NCBI RefSeq assembly: GCF_932294415.1
Contig: NC_065535.1
Location: 94,814,862 to 94,878,861, forward strand
DNA length: 64,000 nucleotides
Direction: 5' to 3'
Source: Quercus robur
Lineage: Eukaryota > Streptophyta > Magnoliopsida > Fagales > Fagaceae
The notes below the pieces were generated by a model. The model saw only the letters and a list, made by a program, of their open reading frames with translations, was not told where the DNA came from and ran no database searches. Both the position numbers and the translations under genes were made by a program. Numbering within the stretch: the stretch's first letter is position 1; every line of letters begins with the position of its first letter. Positions 1 to 13,130 of the stretch are shown here, one piece after another.

Positions 1-1476
1 ATACCATAATTGCCAGCATATTTGGTTTTATTACAAATATATACTTTCCATTCTAAACGTTTTGTATTCAAACGTTCTTATTTGAATATAACATAATAAC
101 ATCATATATGGAAGATTTTTCAGCACTTAAATGTACAACTATTGCTGAATTATTTTATGTTACCATATATACACAAGTATTTACTATAAACACATTTTTA
201 TTTTTGAATTAGAAAGCTCCAGACTTTTCAAAAACAATTTTTTATTCTTTTTATTTTTTATTTTTTTTTATTGTCCAAAACACTTACCATCTATTGCTTC
301 TTACTACTCACAAAAATATTCTATCTTTTACAAAATTTTCTGGAAAAAGAAAGTACTATAGGGAGTTTATATCCTACGAGCAGTGTAGGCTCGCAGTGTA
401 GTATTATTCAGACAGATCTAGTACCTACTCAATGTGGGAATTAACAGTTAACATATGCCCACAAAATGCTTCCAAGTTTCAAATCATTGGCAACTCACAT
501 TTCAAATCGTTGTCTTAGGGTGCTACAATCTCCTGCACTCAAATTTCTGATCAGTCCACATTACGTTGCAGTTCTCCTGAGCTACTAGAAGCTACCAAGT
601 TACTTTGTACTATTGATCACAACCCAAAGACAAACTAGCTTCACTCATGTAATAACTTAAAGTGGACTAGTTGTAATTGGAACTTCTAGTAATCACTTGT
701 ATATCATACGCAATGTGGAATGCAGTGACGACTCCACAATGCCTTCACATTTTAAATCATTGGCAACGTAATCCTTAGCACAAGGTAGCATGAGAAACAA
801 TTTTCATGTGCTTCATATGATATTGCATTGCAAGCGTCAAGGGAAGAAGTTTGACCACCATTAGTTTTGGAAAGTATTAGCAAACTCAACAATGCCTGTA
901 TCTGAAAATCCATTTCATTGAGTCTTTTTATGGAGAGACAAATTACTATGTCAACTAATAATGTGTTCTATTCTCAAATTACTCTGAAGGTTGACACTCT
1001 GAAATATAGCTATACAAGAAGTATACATCTAATATTATGATTAACCAAACTCCTGCCCTGCTTAAGCATACTGAATATAGGCTTAGTCAACAGCAAGACT
1101 GCTAATAAGTATGACAAATTGAAAGAATAGGGATTATGATCACCCATTTTGAATAAGCAAGCCAACTAACTTTTATATGCATCAGCTCATATGGTATCAA
1201 AGACTAAAATTCTTACACAAGGACTACTAATGTTCTTATTGTTTAGTCTCTTCTATCTACTGTAATAGAATCTAACAAAGAAATTTGGACTGGGTCATAT
1301 TACTCTCTTCCTAATTAGATTGCATTAGCACTTCTATTCTATGTCTCCAGAAATGTGAAATTATTTATCAGAAAAGAAGACATTTGTGGACTGATGAATT
1401 CCTGGCCATTATCAACAACATTATTGTGTTCATCAAACCAGAAATAAATAAATAAAGGATGGAGCATGAAAGGTAC
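1..1476. other. No gene seen; probable POLLUX-like intron
   Basis: I see no conserved exon here on either strand. The POLLUX-like gene on the minus strand has its last visible donor at 1476-1475, and the family normally has further C-terminal sequence after that point. The missing terminal exons therefore probably lie to the left of the window, and this stretch would be intron. It is AT-rich single-copy-looking DNA without an obvious repeat. Confidence 0.5.
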
Positions 1477-4400
1477 CTTCCCTGCAAACAGCTCCTCAAG
1501 AACGCGATTTATTTGCTTGTCTTCAGCCACCATTGCTAGTGCCATACTGACCAGTTCATTTGATAACACATAGTCACTAATTCTGGACACTGACACCAGG
1601 TTTCTTGTCCTAGAATCCAGGATTTCACTAAGAATTATTGATTTGTCTGAAGCATTCTGCATTTGACGGATCCAAGAGCTGTGAGAGAACCCAGAGAACC
1701 GTAAAGAAGTTGAATTTCTATCTTTGTGTTGAAGACGCTCTGACTGCAATCCATGAGATAACACGCAGATTTTATCAGCAGTCAGAAGTGAGAAATCCGT
1801 ATGTACAATGACAATGTATGGTGGTTATAAAAGTTTTGGTTGAGCTATAAACAAAAAGGACAATCACAAACTTAAAACACTAGAACACTCAAACAAAATA
1901 TTGCAATTGTAGCTACCTGTATATCTCGTATAAGAAGAAGAGTGGCAAGAGATCGTGAATCAGCTTGCACAACAGAGTCCTCCAGCAATTCATCTGCAAG
2001 AATTAAAATCTGTCCGTTTAGAGTTAGTAAGTTATTAAAGAATTAACAAAAGAAATTTCCAGAAGTTTTTGTTCATACTCAAAAAGGGGAAAATCTGCTT
2101 TGTAAATTAACTACCATGCTAATTAGATGTTGTGAATAGCTTATATAAGTTAGTATGTATGGATGTAGCATGTATGGATGCGGCATAGAAGCCCCCGGTT
2201 TTAATTTTGGCATAAGTATTTTGTAGCAGATCAATATGTTAGAAAGAGGATTGGTTGTATGATGAAGTTTAGGGAAAAATTCTACATACACTGAAATTCC
2301 AAGCAAAATGAGTTGTCTAGTTCTGTTTCCAGAGACATACATTCTACATTTCAGATTTGTTTCCATGATTTTCAACCTAACTGCAGAACGGTTTTGTTCA
2401 CCTATCTTTTAAAGCCATTAATTCAGTTAACTGTTAGGTCTAGTAAGGCCCTAAATTCATTCAACTTTCAAACATCATCAAGATTCACCAATTTACATTA
2501 ATTATATTAGAAGCCATCTCTAAAAAGCACACATATATTAGAATCCTAATGTTTTTTCAACTTCCATCAATATCCATCAATCTCATGGTAGTCCAAGAAT
2601 CCTCACTATAAGCCTAACCTGCAAATCATGATCTTGCACTTTCAAAACCCAATGTTACACACAAACTTCCAATCCATCCAGACTTAACAACAACAAAGCC
2701 TAAATCCCAATTTTTTTGGGGTTGGCTATGGATCCTCAACAAGATTAATCAGGATCGGCTATACATATTCTTTTCCTCCATTCTATTCAATCCAAAGTCA
2801 TAGCTTTCGTTACTTCCTTAATTGACAAGTCCTTATAATTACTTCTACTGATGTTATTTTTAATCTTTCTTTACCTTAAGTCCTCTAATTTTTCTTTTTT
2901 CCAATGTTGTTATACTAAAAAAAACACACACACACACACAGGGAATACCAAAGAAGACTTACAGAATCAAATTTCTCTAAAGGAAGATTCTCTAAATGCC
3001 GTCTAATGACAGCATTCCCCTCATGATGGACAAGTTCTATGTTCTCTAATCTAGATACATCAAGTCCACCATCAGCCAGCTTCTTCTCTCTTTCTTTTGC
3101 TGGAACCTCATTAAACATCCACAGTTGCGAACCTGGAGCCAAACATGCCTCTAGAACCTGAAAAATGGCAAACCACTGATAAAGTTGGAGCTCCATATTG
3201 AAGGGTTACAGAGCCAGTTTCCATATTGCTTGATGACTATTTTAATTTTCTTAATTTATTTATTTCTTTAATATTTAACTGGTAACTTGTCTCTGTTTTT
3301 GTATATTAGTATGAAAACCTCAGATTTCTTATACTATGTTCACCATGCACAACTTACCTAAAAAAGCTAGGAGGTTATAGTAAAAATGAATTGAATCATG
3401 TGACACAAAATTTATTTTATATGTGTAAGCAAGTTACCATAATCATATCATCAATGTCACGACGCCAGCCACAAAACAATATACACTCAGGATATTTTGG
3501 AGGGTCGGCTATTTTTGGAAAAAGACCCCTACGTACCTGCAAAAAGGACAGAGCATGAATGAGATAAGGAAAGACAACTGAAATTTTTTTTTCTACAACA
3601 AACCATCAAACATGATGAACATAAAAACATAATCATTATTTTTCATATACCTATAGGTGAAAATATGAAAATATAATAAAGATCAGACCCAGTGGTTATC
3701 AATAGACCGCTTTCTGTCAATCTATAAATACACATGTCTACAGGTAAACACAACATGGAAAGATCAACTTGTTCACATTGATTTTTTTCACTATATTATA
3801 GTGACATATCACCAATAGAAACTCAACATAAAATTTATCTACTACAAATAGATTATACTACATGACATATAAACGTTGGACATCTGTGCTTCTGAGCTTC
3901 ATATCAAATCCAATAGCAGCTCAAACAAAAGGGGTGGCCCTCTTGACACCAAAAAACCTGCACCCCAATTTCATATCCCAGACCTGCCCACTTTAAAACA
4001 GAGTGGTAACACTTGGACAGAAGGCTAATGATGGCTGGATCTTTTCAATTTCCCAAACGAACATCATGAAATTACAAAGCCAAATGTAAGAATTTAGTCA
4101 GACATAAAGTTTTGTAACTTCCTAAGCTGCAACTATCAATTTGAAAAAAATACACGTACACGGTTCGCTGCTACATGGATTTAGAAAAGAAAACAAGATG
4201 GAAAAATTACCTCTGGAGGGTGATCTGGAGCATAAGTGTCATCATCTTCAGCTATAACAAGGACTTCATCCCCTTCTTTCAAAACATAATCATCATCTGG
4301 ATTTATGGCTATCTTTCCGCCTTCAGCAGCCACCTTAATTCCACAGGGAACTGCATCAGGAAATGAAATAAGAACATCTTTAAAATGCAGACCATCCAAC

Positions 4401-6581
4401 TCAGGCCACCTTTTGATATAAAATTCAGCATTCTCAAACCCCAATATATCCTCCCATATCTGCCAAAAGAAGGGGAATTGAATAGATCAAAAAAATGTAG
4501 TTTAAATTTAGAATTCAAGGGGACCTAAAATTGTAGAAGAGAGGCTGTATAATTCATAGGTTTCATGTCATACAATATGACAAATGTGATATTCATATAA
4601 TTAGAAACAGAATAGAAAAACATTAGTACTTATGACCACAAGACAGCCATGTTTTCTGTGTGCTTTTCTTTCTGAAGAATTTTTAACCAAAATCTGTTGA
4701 TGAGACTCATCAATTTAATAATTAGTATTGTTAATTGAGTCTCATTAATTAGCCTCATCACTGTCCTATTAGACATCTCCTCATGATAACTGCCTCTACT
4801 TGACTTTTCCAATGAATCATCTCCTTTCTCTCATTAAGGACGTATTTAACTTCTACTGTATTATTTATAAATTACACAAGCACTACGGCTCAGTTATTTA
4901 CAATTAAGATTACAACCGCTACATGCCTATTTGATTTGCAATTCATACTAAGAATTTTTTTTCATTTTTAAAAGTCATTTAACATTTTAATTTAGTTAAC
5001 TGAGAACAGAAAATTCAAATAACCTGACCATCTCAACTTAAGATAGTAATTTAACTGAGATTTTTCTAAAAAATCTACCAAGTTGATACCAATCTTTTCA
5101 CATTTGCTTGTCATCTTTATGTACAGACAATTTGTTTAAAGACATAATGTTATTACCTTGCATAAACTTCACCACTAATTATTTATTATTGTTGGTCTTA
5201 AATAACATATACTGTAATTCAACTTTAAATTAAATACATGACTAATAAAATTGATTTAAATAAAAAAAACATGTGTGTCAAACAGGTTTACAAGCTAGTT
5301 TGGAATTCAGTATGATGCTACACTGACAGAATAGCAGACAAGGATTTACATGTTAAACCCCCTACAACTACAAGAGACCCACAAAGTGAACACATTCTGC
5401 CCAAAATAACAGACCAGAATAATTGGCCCAAGAATGAAATGACAAGATTACTTAAAATTGATTTTGTATCACCACCGCATTCAAGAGAAGTTAAACAGAG
5501 AGAACTGAGAAAACATGCTGATGTACACAAAGCAGAATGCTGGATTATAGGTAACTATGGAAAGGCAGAGGTCTCTCATTTTTTTTCCTCATTTGAGTCT
5601 GGCTCTAATTAAGAACAATCAATGTCAAATTTATAAGAACTTGAAACTAAGAGTGGAGCTCACTAAAGAAAATTTGTTACACAAGCATGAAAGTAGTTTG
5701 ATGCAAAACATTTAGAAGAACCTAGGAGTGCAATTAAACACCCCCCCTCCCCCTCCCACATGCACACACCCAGCAAAGATAAGTTAGAAATTAAAAAAAA
5801 AAAAAAAAAAAAAAGAGGGGGGGGGGGGGTGGGGGGAGGTTGGCTAAGTCACTGGCTTCAAATTTGTGAGAGAAATGTAACTATAGCATAGCAAGTAACC
5901 TGTGCAAGGCCTGGTTGTAGAGCACATTGTATCATCAAGCGCCCAATTACATCACGTGCAACTACTGTTTCAATAAGATCCCCTCCAACAAGTTTCACCA
6001 GGGGCTCATTATCAATGTCACTCATCTCCACAACAACATGACCCCTTACACCCTCTTTCACTCCAGTGAGACTGAGCACAACCCTCAAAGCACGTGCATC
6101 ACTCTGTTAACAAATATATGAACATATAAGTTATTTTGTTTCAAAGAAACAATATAAATCACTGAGAAGCATAAGGACATTGAGAATTGGTAGTAACCAG
6201 ATCAGAACTTTCATGTGACACTAATACAATGATAGCACGTGCCTTTGAAACTGAGACCTGTGAATATGGAGAGGGAAAAAATCTGAATGAAAGATGTATT
6301 TTTTAAAAGATGATGAAAGTAAAAGAGCAATCAACTACAGTGATCAGGGAAAAAAAAAAAAGAGCGGGGGAGAAGGAATCTTAGATACCAAAAAGTACCT
6401 TCTTTAAGTCAGCCAGTATAAGAGGACTGCCACTTCGGCATATAACAGATGTCCCCATGAAGTCAAATTCTAGCTTTGCTATGTCTATCTCCATTTCCTC
6501 CTTGTCTCGTTCTGCAAGTACCACAACAACTCCACCACCAATGCTCTTGTTTGCTATTGCAAGCTGCTTCAAGAGTGGACC
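1477..6581 (-). CDS. POLLUX: POLLUX/DMI1-like nuclear ion channel, partial (soluble region only)
   Basis: POLLUX/DMI1 and CASTOR are cation channels of the nuclear envelope required for calcium spiking in root symbioses. Exons, in transcription order: 6581-6399, 6257-6198 (a 60-bp microexon), 6103-5900, 4459-4211, 3536-3438, 3157-2963, 2009-1917, 1743-1477. All are phase 0 with GT-AG borders and stay open. The protein starts at GPLLKQLAIANKS and runs through the CASTOR/POLLUX/SYM8 conserved region: CRSGSPLILADLKK, VGGDLIETVVARDVIGRLM, GFENAEFYIKRWPELDG, EDDDTYAP, YPECILFCGWRRDIDDM, ISDYVLSNELVSMALAMVAE. Phrases such as DPPKYPE favour POLLUX over CASTOR. The N-terminal membrane segments and pore are absent between 6582 and the JAZ gene at 10046, as far as I can see by eye, and the C-terminal exons run off the left edge. 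SERLQHKDR replaces a more conserved stretch. It may be a truncated duplicate or a gene with very long introns. Confidence 0.85.
2684..2905 (-). repeat. Dispersed SINE-like repeat with (TTG)n end
   Basis: Read on the minus strand this ends in a short GTTGTTGTT tail preceded by a CCAACCCCAAAAAAATTGGG hairpin-like block, a signature of widespread plant short retroelements. It lies in an intron of the POLLUX-like gene. A diverged second copy is at about 11058-11180. Borders are approximate. Confidence 0.5.
5741..5840. repeat. C-tract / A-tract / G-tract low-complexity block
   Basis: Within a POLLUX-like intron, a C-rich tract (about 5741-5758) is followed by roughly 22 A and then by 13 consecutive G, a T and six more G (about 5817-5837). 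The C and G tracts could pair, and the G tract could form a quadruplex. Confidence 0.8.
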
Positions 6582-7179
6582 CTATAGCCAACAATCATAA
6601 ATTAACTTTGAATTGTTTTATCTTAATAAATTTGACACTTTGATCTCAAGATTTATGCAGTTCACCCATTTCATCAAACTAAATATGTTCAGGCTTAGAG
6701 AAGCCAGAAACAGAAAGGGTCAAGGGCATATGAGGTTCACTTTGCACTTTCAAAAGGCATAGAGATATACCATTCAATAACTTAAGAACCAAAAATGTTA
6801 AGGGGTGCTAGCGGCAAATCTAACTTCGCATGCACCCTGTATATGCTGAAACAAAATTTTGGACAGAAACCTTGCACTTAAAAGGCAACACTCAGTTATT
6901 CATATCAACTCATTTTCCTTTTCTAATGGACGTCAAGAACCATAATTAGACATGAAATTCCAGTAACAGTTAAGTTCATGCTTTCTACAACTTCTTAATG
7001 GCTGAAAGATGAAATTTTTGGTTATATGTAACTAAAAATTAGCAGCATCTCAAAAGTTCCATAACAACTTCCCAAAGCTAAACCAGTATTTACCAATCAC
7101 CCCAACACTACAATCTTAACAATATCCAGAAGTTAAAGGAAAATCTAGATATCACTTGAAGATTGCCATTTTATATCCT

Positions 7180-7533
7180 TTCTCTTTTCATTTACCTAAA
7201 ATAAAAAAATATATATATATTAATAAACAAAAACCAGTACATCACAGCGCAGCAGCAGCAGCAGCACCAACCTCTGCCGACACAGGTCGTCAGTGCTGCT
7301 AATCATGGCGCACTAAACTCACCAATTTTGATCGGCAATCACTTTCATTGCTTAAAACTGCAACACAAATGGTTGTTCTTTACATCCCAATTAGATCAAA
7401 CCCAATCTACGATTCTTCTCCTCTTGGAATAACCCACAAAAATCAAAGAATGTTCAGCTGCTGCCGTGCTGTGATGTATTGGTTTTTGTTTATTAATTTA
7501 TTTTTTATTTTAGGTAAATGAAAGGAGAAAAGG
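7180..7533. mobile_element. Element with ~75-bp terminal inverted repeats
   Basis: The left arm (7180-7250, CCTTTCTCTTTTCATTTACC then AT-rich DNA, ending at the GCAGCAGC run) is the reverse complement of the right arm (7458-7533, starting GCTGCTGCCGTGCTGTG and ending GGTAAATGAAAGGAG). The 200-bp centre is more GC-rich and begins with a CAG run. Long inverted arms around gene-like sequence resemble Mutator-like or Pack-MULE elements, but I find no clear target duplication. Confidence 0.6.
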
Positions 7534-7839
7534 CATGAAATTAGGCATTAATGAAATAAGTGGACATGTGGCAAATTTTAATTAGTAGAACATATAGTAG
7601 AGCACAAAAGGTGTGGCAGAATTTTAGAATTTTTTTTTAAGAGAATTTCAACTTATGGTGTCTGCTTCTAATGATAGTTCTTTATCATCAAATCAAGACA
7701 TCAATCAATTTTTAGTGTGGCAGAATATTTCGACTATTAATTTGGAATGCTCGTCGAAGTTGTTGTAAAAAAGATATTTTGAAACATGTTATGATAAAAT
7801 AAATGGAAAAAAAAATGGTTAATTGTCCTTTAATTTTAG

Positions 7840-8094
7840 GGTCTATTTGGTTGGATGAGTGAAAAAATAGGAGGATAAAAAATTAGTGGGATGATAGAAA
7901 AGTAAGATGATAGAAAAATTTTAGTTTTCCTACATGTGGGTTCTAGTTAGCTTAACTGGTAAAGTTTCTGATTGTTGAATAAGAGATCTGGAGTTCAATC
8001 CCCGCCTACACCAAAAACTGATTGGTGTCTTGGTCTGATGATAAAGAGCTATCATCAAGAGCGGACGCCATAGATTGAAACTCTCTCTCTACAA

Positions 8095-8138
<44 letters not shown>

Positions 8139-8520
8139 TTCCCACATGTATGTTTGGTTGAAGGGGTGGAAAAGTGAGACTACTGTAAAAGGGTAGAAAA
8201 TTTTTTTGTTTGGTTACAGAGAAAAGTGGAAGGATAAATGTAGTTTATATAAATTGACTTTTATGTCATTGTTACATAATATATAAGTTGGAGGGGTAAA
8301 AAAGTGATTGTAGAAAATTTTTTTTGTTTGGTTGAAGAGAAAAGTAGGAAAATAAATATACTTTATATAAATTGACTTTTATTTCATTGTTACATAATAT
8401 ATAAGAAATTCATTAAATAATATAAAAATTAACACATCATACATATAAATTTATATATTTTTCTTTGTTATTATACATGATATATTGCTGGGAGGATAAA
8501 TAAATAAAAAACTGGGCAAC
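7840..8520. repeat. AT-rich dispersed repeat with internal tandem duplication
   Basis: Starts around GTCTATTTGGTTGGATGAG. The motif TTTGGTTRMAGAGAAAAGT plus about 85 following bases occurs twice in tandem (about 8205-8290 and 8328-8406, period near 124). The repeat is interrupted by the SINE at 7938-8133. I see no coding sequence. Confidence 0.6.
7938..8133 (+). mobile_element. tRNA-derived SINE with 16-bp target duplication
   Basis: Box A-like TAGCTTAACTGG lies near 7947 and box B-like GAGTTCAATCCCC near 7992, as in tRNA-derived SINEs. The element ends in an A/TA-rich tail (8090-8133). It is flanked by TAGTTTTCCTACATGT (7922-7937) and TAGTTTTCCCACATGT (8134-8149), a 16-bp duplication with one mismatch. 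A related copy lies at 56193-56347. Confidence 0.85.
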
Positions 8521-10045
8521 AAAACACTGTTCAACTAGATTTTAACTAAATGACAGATATGTTAAATCTTGATGATGATCCTTGCTTTAGAATTTTTTTT
8601 TTTTTTTAATTCTCATCAATTACCATTTATATTATATTATATTTTGTATGACGATTAATTAATTAGAGTTTTTATTAGTTAATATTTTTTTTCAAATTAA
8701 CTTTGCTGTCAACGTCATCTTCTAATCTTTCATGTCTTCAAATTCAATGATGAAGGCTATGGCCTTATCTAGTTATCATGTTCTCTCGTGTGGATTCCAC
8801 ACATGACTCATGAAAAAGATAGGGATCAAATTGGTGGTGGTGACATATATTGGTCTAGTTAAATTACAAGAGAGGATGTTTTGATTTTGATTGCCCACCA
8901 AATTAAATAGACGCCCTGGCAGCTAGCATATATGCCATACATAAATTTTTGTTACTTTATACCCAAATATGAAATAAGTCCATTGTCTTGTAGTTTTTGA
9001 CTTTGATTGGCCATCCTTAACTTCATCTTTTCTCTTTTAAGACAAATAAAGATAGAGAAAGCGTAAATTGCTACAACTTTTTGAAATAGAGGACTGCAAG
9101 TAGAAGAAGAAAAAAAAAAAAAAAAAAAGTACATTCATCATTCATGTGAAAGTAGGTGGCAAATTGTACATTACTAGTTAATCACTTCAATAAATTGTAA
9201 AAAAAGTTATGTCCGTAGAAAAAATGATAAAGATTCCCTGTTTTATAGTTAAGATTTAGATTTCTACTACTTTAAAAATATATATGAGTCTATGCCATTC
9301 AAAATAAGTTATCTTGGTAATGAAATTTTAGAAGATGTGGCAGCATGAAATTTTGGTATAGTTTATTGCTTCACGACTCTCACATTCCATACAAAATCCT
9401 ATGAGATGGATAGCAACACTAACCTGACACGATTTCACCATAAATTCCTAGAGAAAGAGAACAGAAGAGGGGGTGAAAATGAAAAAGAATGTAAACCTTT
9501 TCCATTATAGATTATCAATTTGGATAATTAAATTGCATTTTAGAATTTGCAGTCTATCACTCAATATCACAAAAGCACACATGGAGGCTTGCAAGTCAGA
9601 TCATTGCTCAGCCTTTTGTTGTTAATAAAAATTGCGATTTATCAAAATAAATAAATAAATAAGTAAAGCACACATGTCACGACAAGTACTACACGATGCT
9701 TTTGTGTATAACACTTTCCAACTTGATATATAGCAGAATATAGAGCACAATTATTAGTGCTTTATTTTATTTTATTTTTTATACAATTACGTATTTGTAG
9801 GAATAAAATTTTAGGTCTAAAATTTTGATTTTTTTTTTTCTTGCATGGATAATTTTACACTTGGAAAGGAAATATTTCAACTTTGAACATTTTCGTTGAA
9901 AACACTAAAAGATGACAGTTGAGTTACAAAACTTTTTACTAAGATATATGCATAACTTCCACTTAGAACTTCAGATACAATTGATTGGCAGGATTTGTGG
10001 CTAGATACTGAAATAACATTTTGCCATAAAATTAATGTACCAACT
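8521..10045. other. Intergenic, no gene seen
   Basis: This is AT-rich sequence between the repeats upstream of the POLLUX-like exons and the 3' end of the JAZ gene. It contains a short A-tract near 9110-9128. I found no exon-like stretch; the 3' untranslated region of the JAZ gene should lie at its right end. Confidence 0.5.
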
Positions 10046-13000
10046 TTAACAGTTTTTATTAGCTGATACAGGTAAAAAATAACCTAAACGAGAAGGAAAA
10101 GGTGAAAGAGTAAAGCTATGATTTTGATTGGACTCATCGACATTGTCTAGTGTTGGCTCATTGTCTTCTTCCTCATCTTTTGTGATGGGAAGAGCATAAG
10201 GACATTTGCTTATTACCCTGCAAAACACAAACCATGTAATGAGTAGAGATTAATTAAGTACTTTATGTTAACAAGATCTAGTTGAGTGCTTTCGCTGTGC
10301 AAAATGTGTGGTAGTCGGTCTAGCTAAATGCAAACCCTAAAATTCATAGGGGTTGTTTTATAAATTTTCAACCTATTCTTTTTGTAAGTACAAACTCTTA
10401 GGCTCCGCTTGGGAGTTCATAAAGGAATGAAATGGAATGGAATGAGATGGTCATAAGGGAATGGAAATGAATGGAATGGAATGAAATGTATATAAGTAAG
10501 GGAAAGGAATGGAAAAGAATGGAATGGAATGGAATTAAGTAACATTAATTGGATGTTTTAAAATAAAGGAATGGAAAGGAATGAAAATGAATGGAATATA
10601 AGTAATCCTGTTTAGGAGCAACATGGAGAGAATAGAATGGAATCATTTTACGACAATATTACTATTATACCCCTATTTTAAAATAAAGGGTTGAATATAT
10701 AGGGGTATTTTGGGAGTTTTAGGAAAAAAATCATTAAATCTAATTTCATTCCCTCCCATTCCTCCCAATTTCGGGGGGAATGAAAATTTGAGGTTTTAAG
10801 GGAATAGAGAGGAATGAGTGTTCCCTCCTACCCATTCCATTTCCTCTCACTTAAACTCCCAAACAAGGGAATGAATTTTCATTTCCTCCATTAAAACTCC
10901 CAAACAAGAGAATGGAAGAATATTTTAAAATTATTCTTTTTATTCATTTTCATTCTATTCCATTCCCTCCTCCCAAGCGGAACCTAAATATATAAGATAA
11001 CAAAATTCTAATTTTATTGGAAAAGCTCAGAAACATTAAAAAAAAATAAAAATTGTAAATCTTAGAATTTTTGGGCTGGCTATGAACCTTCAGCAAATTA
11101 GTTAGAGTCAATCATACGTATTTTTTTTCTATCATTCTATTATATTTTAGGTTTAATTACCTCCTCAATACAAGAACAACATAAAAATATTAAAAATTTA
11201 TGCTATATTTTTTCCAAAATCATAACAACTAATGATACCCATGCGTGGCAATTTGTGAAGCCATACACATTCCATTTTGTTAATTTCAATATTTAGTAGA
11301 AAGAGCTACGTTTAGTTGACAAAGATAGAATAATGGCGAATTTGATAATGGTTGATTCTCTTCTAGGCCTGTACCTCGAATTCTAATTAATATGTATTTT
11401 TAATATGATACAGGGAAAATTAAATTATGAGTAATATTAGGATACTATAAATTCTACTTTAGAAATCTTATACTATATGTTAACTCTTAAATACAAAACA
11501 AAAAGTATTTAAAAAAAAATTATTTCATATATTGTTGATTTGTTACTAATCACATTCATTACCACCTCAATTTTTAAGCATTTTTTCCCCTTTTTTGCTG
11601 TTACCTTTCTCTGCGCTTTTCAAGAAAACATTGGATGGAAAACCTTCTTGCCATTGGAATTCCTGAAAATGGCAATGAAATTTAGGCTTTGTTAGATATA
11701 TTCTAAGCTGTGACATTGAAATAAAAAATATAAAACGTGTTTTGAATGTAATTTAATGATGCATCCATACACAAAGTACAAGATTAGAAGAAAACTATGT
11801 CATTTACATGTGGTTTAATGTCAATAATAATTTTCAAAATCTGCAAATGAAATCGTGAACTATTAAAAAAGCAATAACTTGAAAGTTCAAGCACAACAGT
11901 TAAATAAAATATATGCTATTAGCACTGTAGGGAAATAGTTTGGGATTGGTTCATTCTCTTGAGAAATATGTATGGTATGTTCTCTATAAAATTTTTAAGT
12001 TTTTAACACAAACTATATGGTTGAACATTTCTTGCATGCTCTAACTTGATCATGTCACTAATTTTTTACTAAACATGACCTAATTAATCATTAATGATTG
12101 TGCTACAAATTATGATACCTTTTTCTAACTTGCTATTAATTGATGGTAAGTTGGATGGATGAGATGGTGTTCTCACTTCTGTTTTTGGCATTTCTGTGAC
12201 AACAGGTTTTGACAAACAGCTTTGATTACCAGCAAGGAGCATAATTGCTTGGGCCTGCAATGAAAATGTGTGAGTAAATAATTTGTGTATAAAGAGAAAA
12301 ATACTTGTCTTCAAATCAGTGCGTTTGGATTAGTTTTTTACTTATTTATTTTTTTGAAAATAGAAAATATGCACTTGTAAATTAAAGAGAAAAATTTTAA
12401 TGGGTACCTTTGTGCACTCGTTAAGGATGTTTTAAAAACCAATAAACAAATACTATTTAAATTAAAAGTGACTCGACTTCTTATGGAAAGCTAATTAATT
12501 ATAATAAAATAAAAAATCAAATATAAAATATGATACTTTAAAAAGAAAACATAAACAAACAAGTTAAATGAACTCCCCAAATTAAAAAGCTAAAACAAAC
12601 ACTTTGATCTAGTGAAATTTTTTTGAAGGACTTGAAAAGTATATATAAGTTGCATACCTTGGCAACAGAAACATTGTCATAGACATTAATAGCTCCATTG
12701 TAGAATATAGTGAGTTGTGATGTTGAAGACCTCCCATCCAGAGAATTTGATTGTAATGAATCAGTCCTATAAACATAAGAAGTAACTAAAGAGATCTTTT
12801 TTTTTTTTTTTTGACAAATGAAATTGTTATACAAATAATTTAACAAATGAAAAAAAAAATGTACCTAAGTACAGGAAGTAATGCTTGTTCTAGTAAAGAA
12901 GCAGGTCTATTCAAATTAGAACCAAATTTAGGTGGCAATAAAGGGCGTGAAGTTCTCCTCTTGAAGACTTCTGACTCTTCCATGTTTGATTTTCGTTTGT

Positions 13001-13130
13001 TCTGTTGAAATCTGGTGAGATATTTTTTAAACAAGCAAATAGTTTGAGACATGTCATATGATGTATCTGGGTTGGTCCTATTTTTTTCAGTGATGAATTC
13101 AACATCTGAGTTTGAATCTTCTATTCTCAT
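10046..13130 (-). CDS. JAZ: JAZ (TIFY) jasmonate co-receptor/repressor
   Basis: JAZ proteins repress MYC-type transcription factors in the nucleus and are degraded when COI1 binds them with jasmonoyl-isoleucine. Exons: 13130-12865, 12766-12658, 12254-12119, 11662-11605, 10217-10046. All have GT-AG borders and the phases join into 246 residues plus TAA. The TIFY (ZIM) domain is split across exons 2-3 (QLTIFYNGAINVYDN, then AQAIMLLAG, about residues 107-135). The Jas motif spans exons 4-5: IPMARR degron, then FLEKRRERVISKCPY. The N-terminus has SQTICLFKKYL, similar to the usual SQTCNLLSQYL-type motif. I chose ATG 13130 because it is the first in-frame ATG; an internal ATG at 13052 is an alternative, and the distal ATG at 13300 is out of frame because of a tandem duplication. 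A MITE and a SINE-like repeat sit in the last two introns. Confidence 0.88.
10401..10984. mobile_element. MITE with 15-bp terminal inverted repeats in JAZ intron
   Basis: The ends GGCTCCGCTTGGGAG (10401-10415) and CTCCCAAGCGGAACC (10970-10984) are inverted copies with one mismatch, flanked by TA on both sides. The interior is made of GGAATG-type words on the left and CATTCC-type words on the right, so the whole element can fold back on itself. It lies inside the last intron of the JAZ gene (11604-10218). Confidence 0.8.
11058..11180 (-). repeat. Second diverged copy of the (TTG)n SINE-like repeat
   Basis: The stretch TTGGGCTGGCTATGAACCTT followed by a CATTCTATT-type block matches 2715-2800 with many substitutions. 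It lies in the same JAZ intron. Borders are approximate and the tail is lost. Confidence 0.45.
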
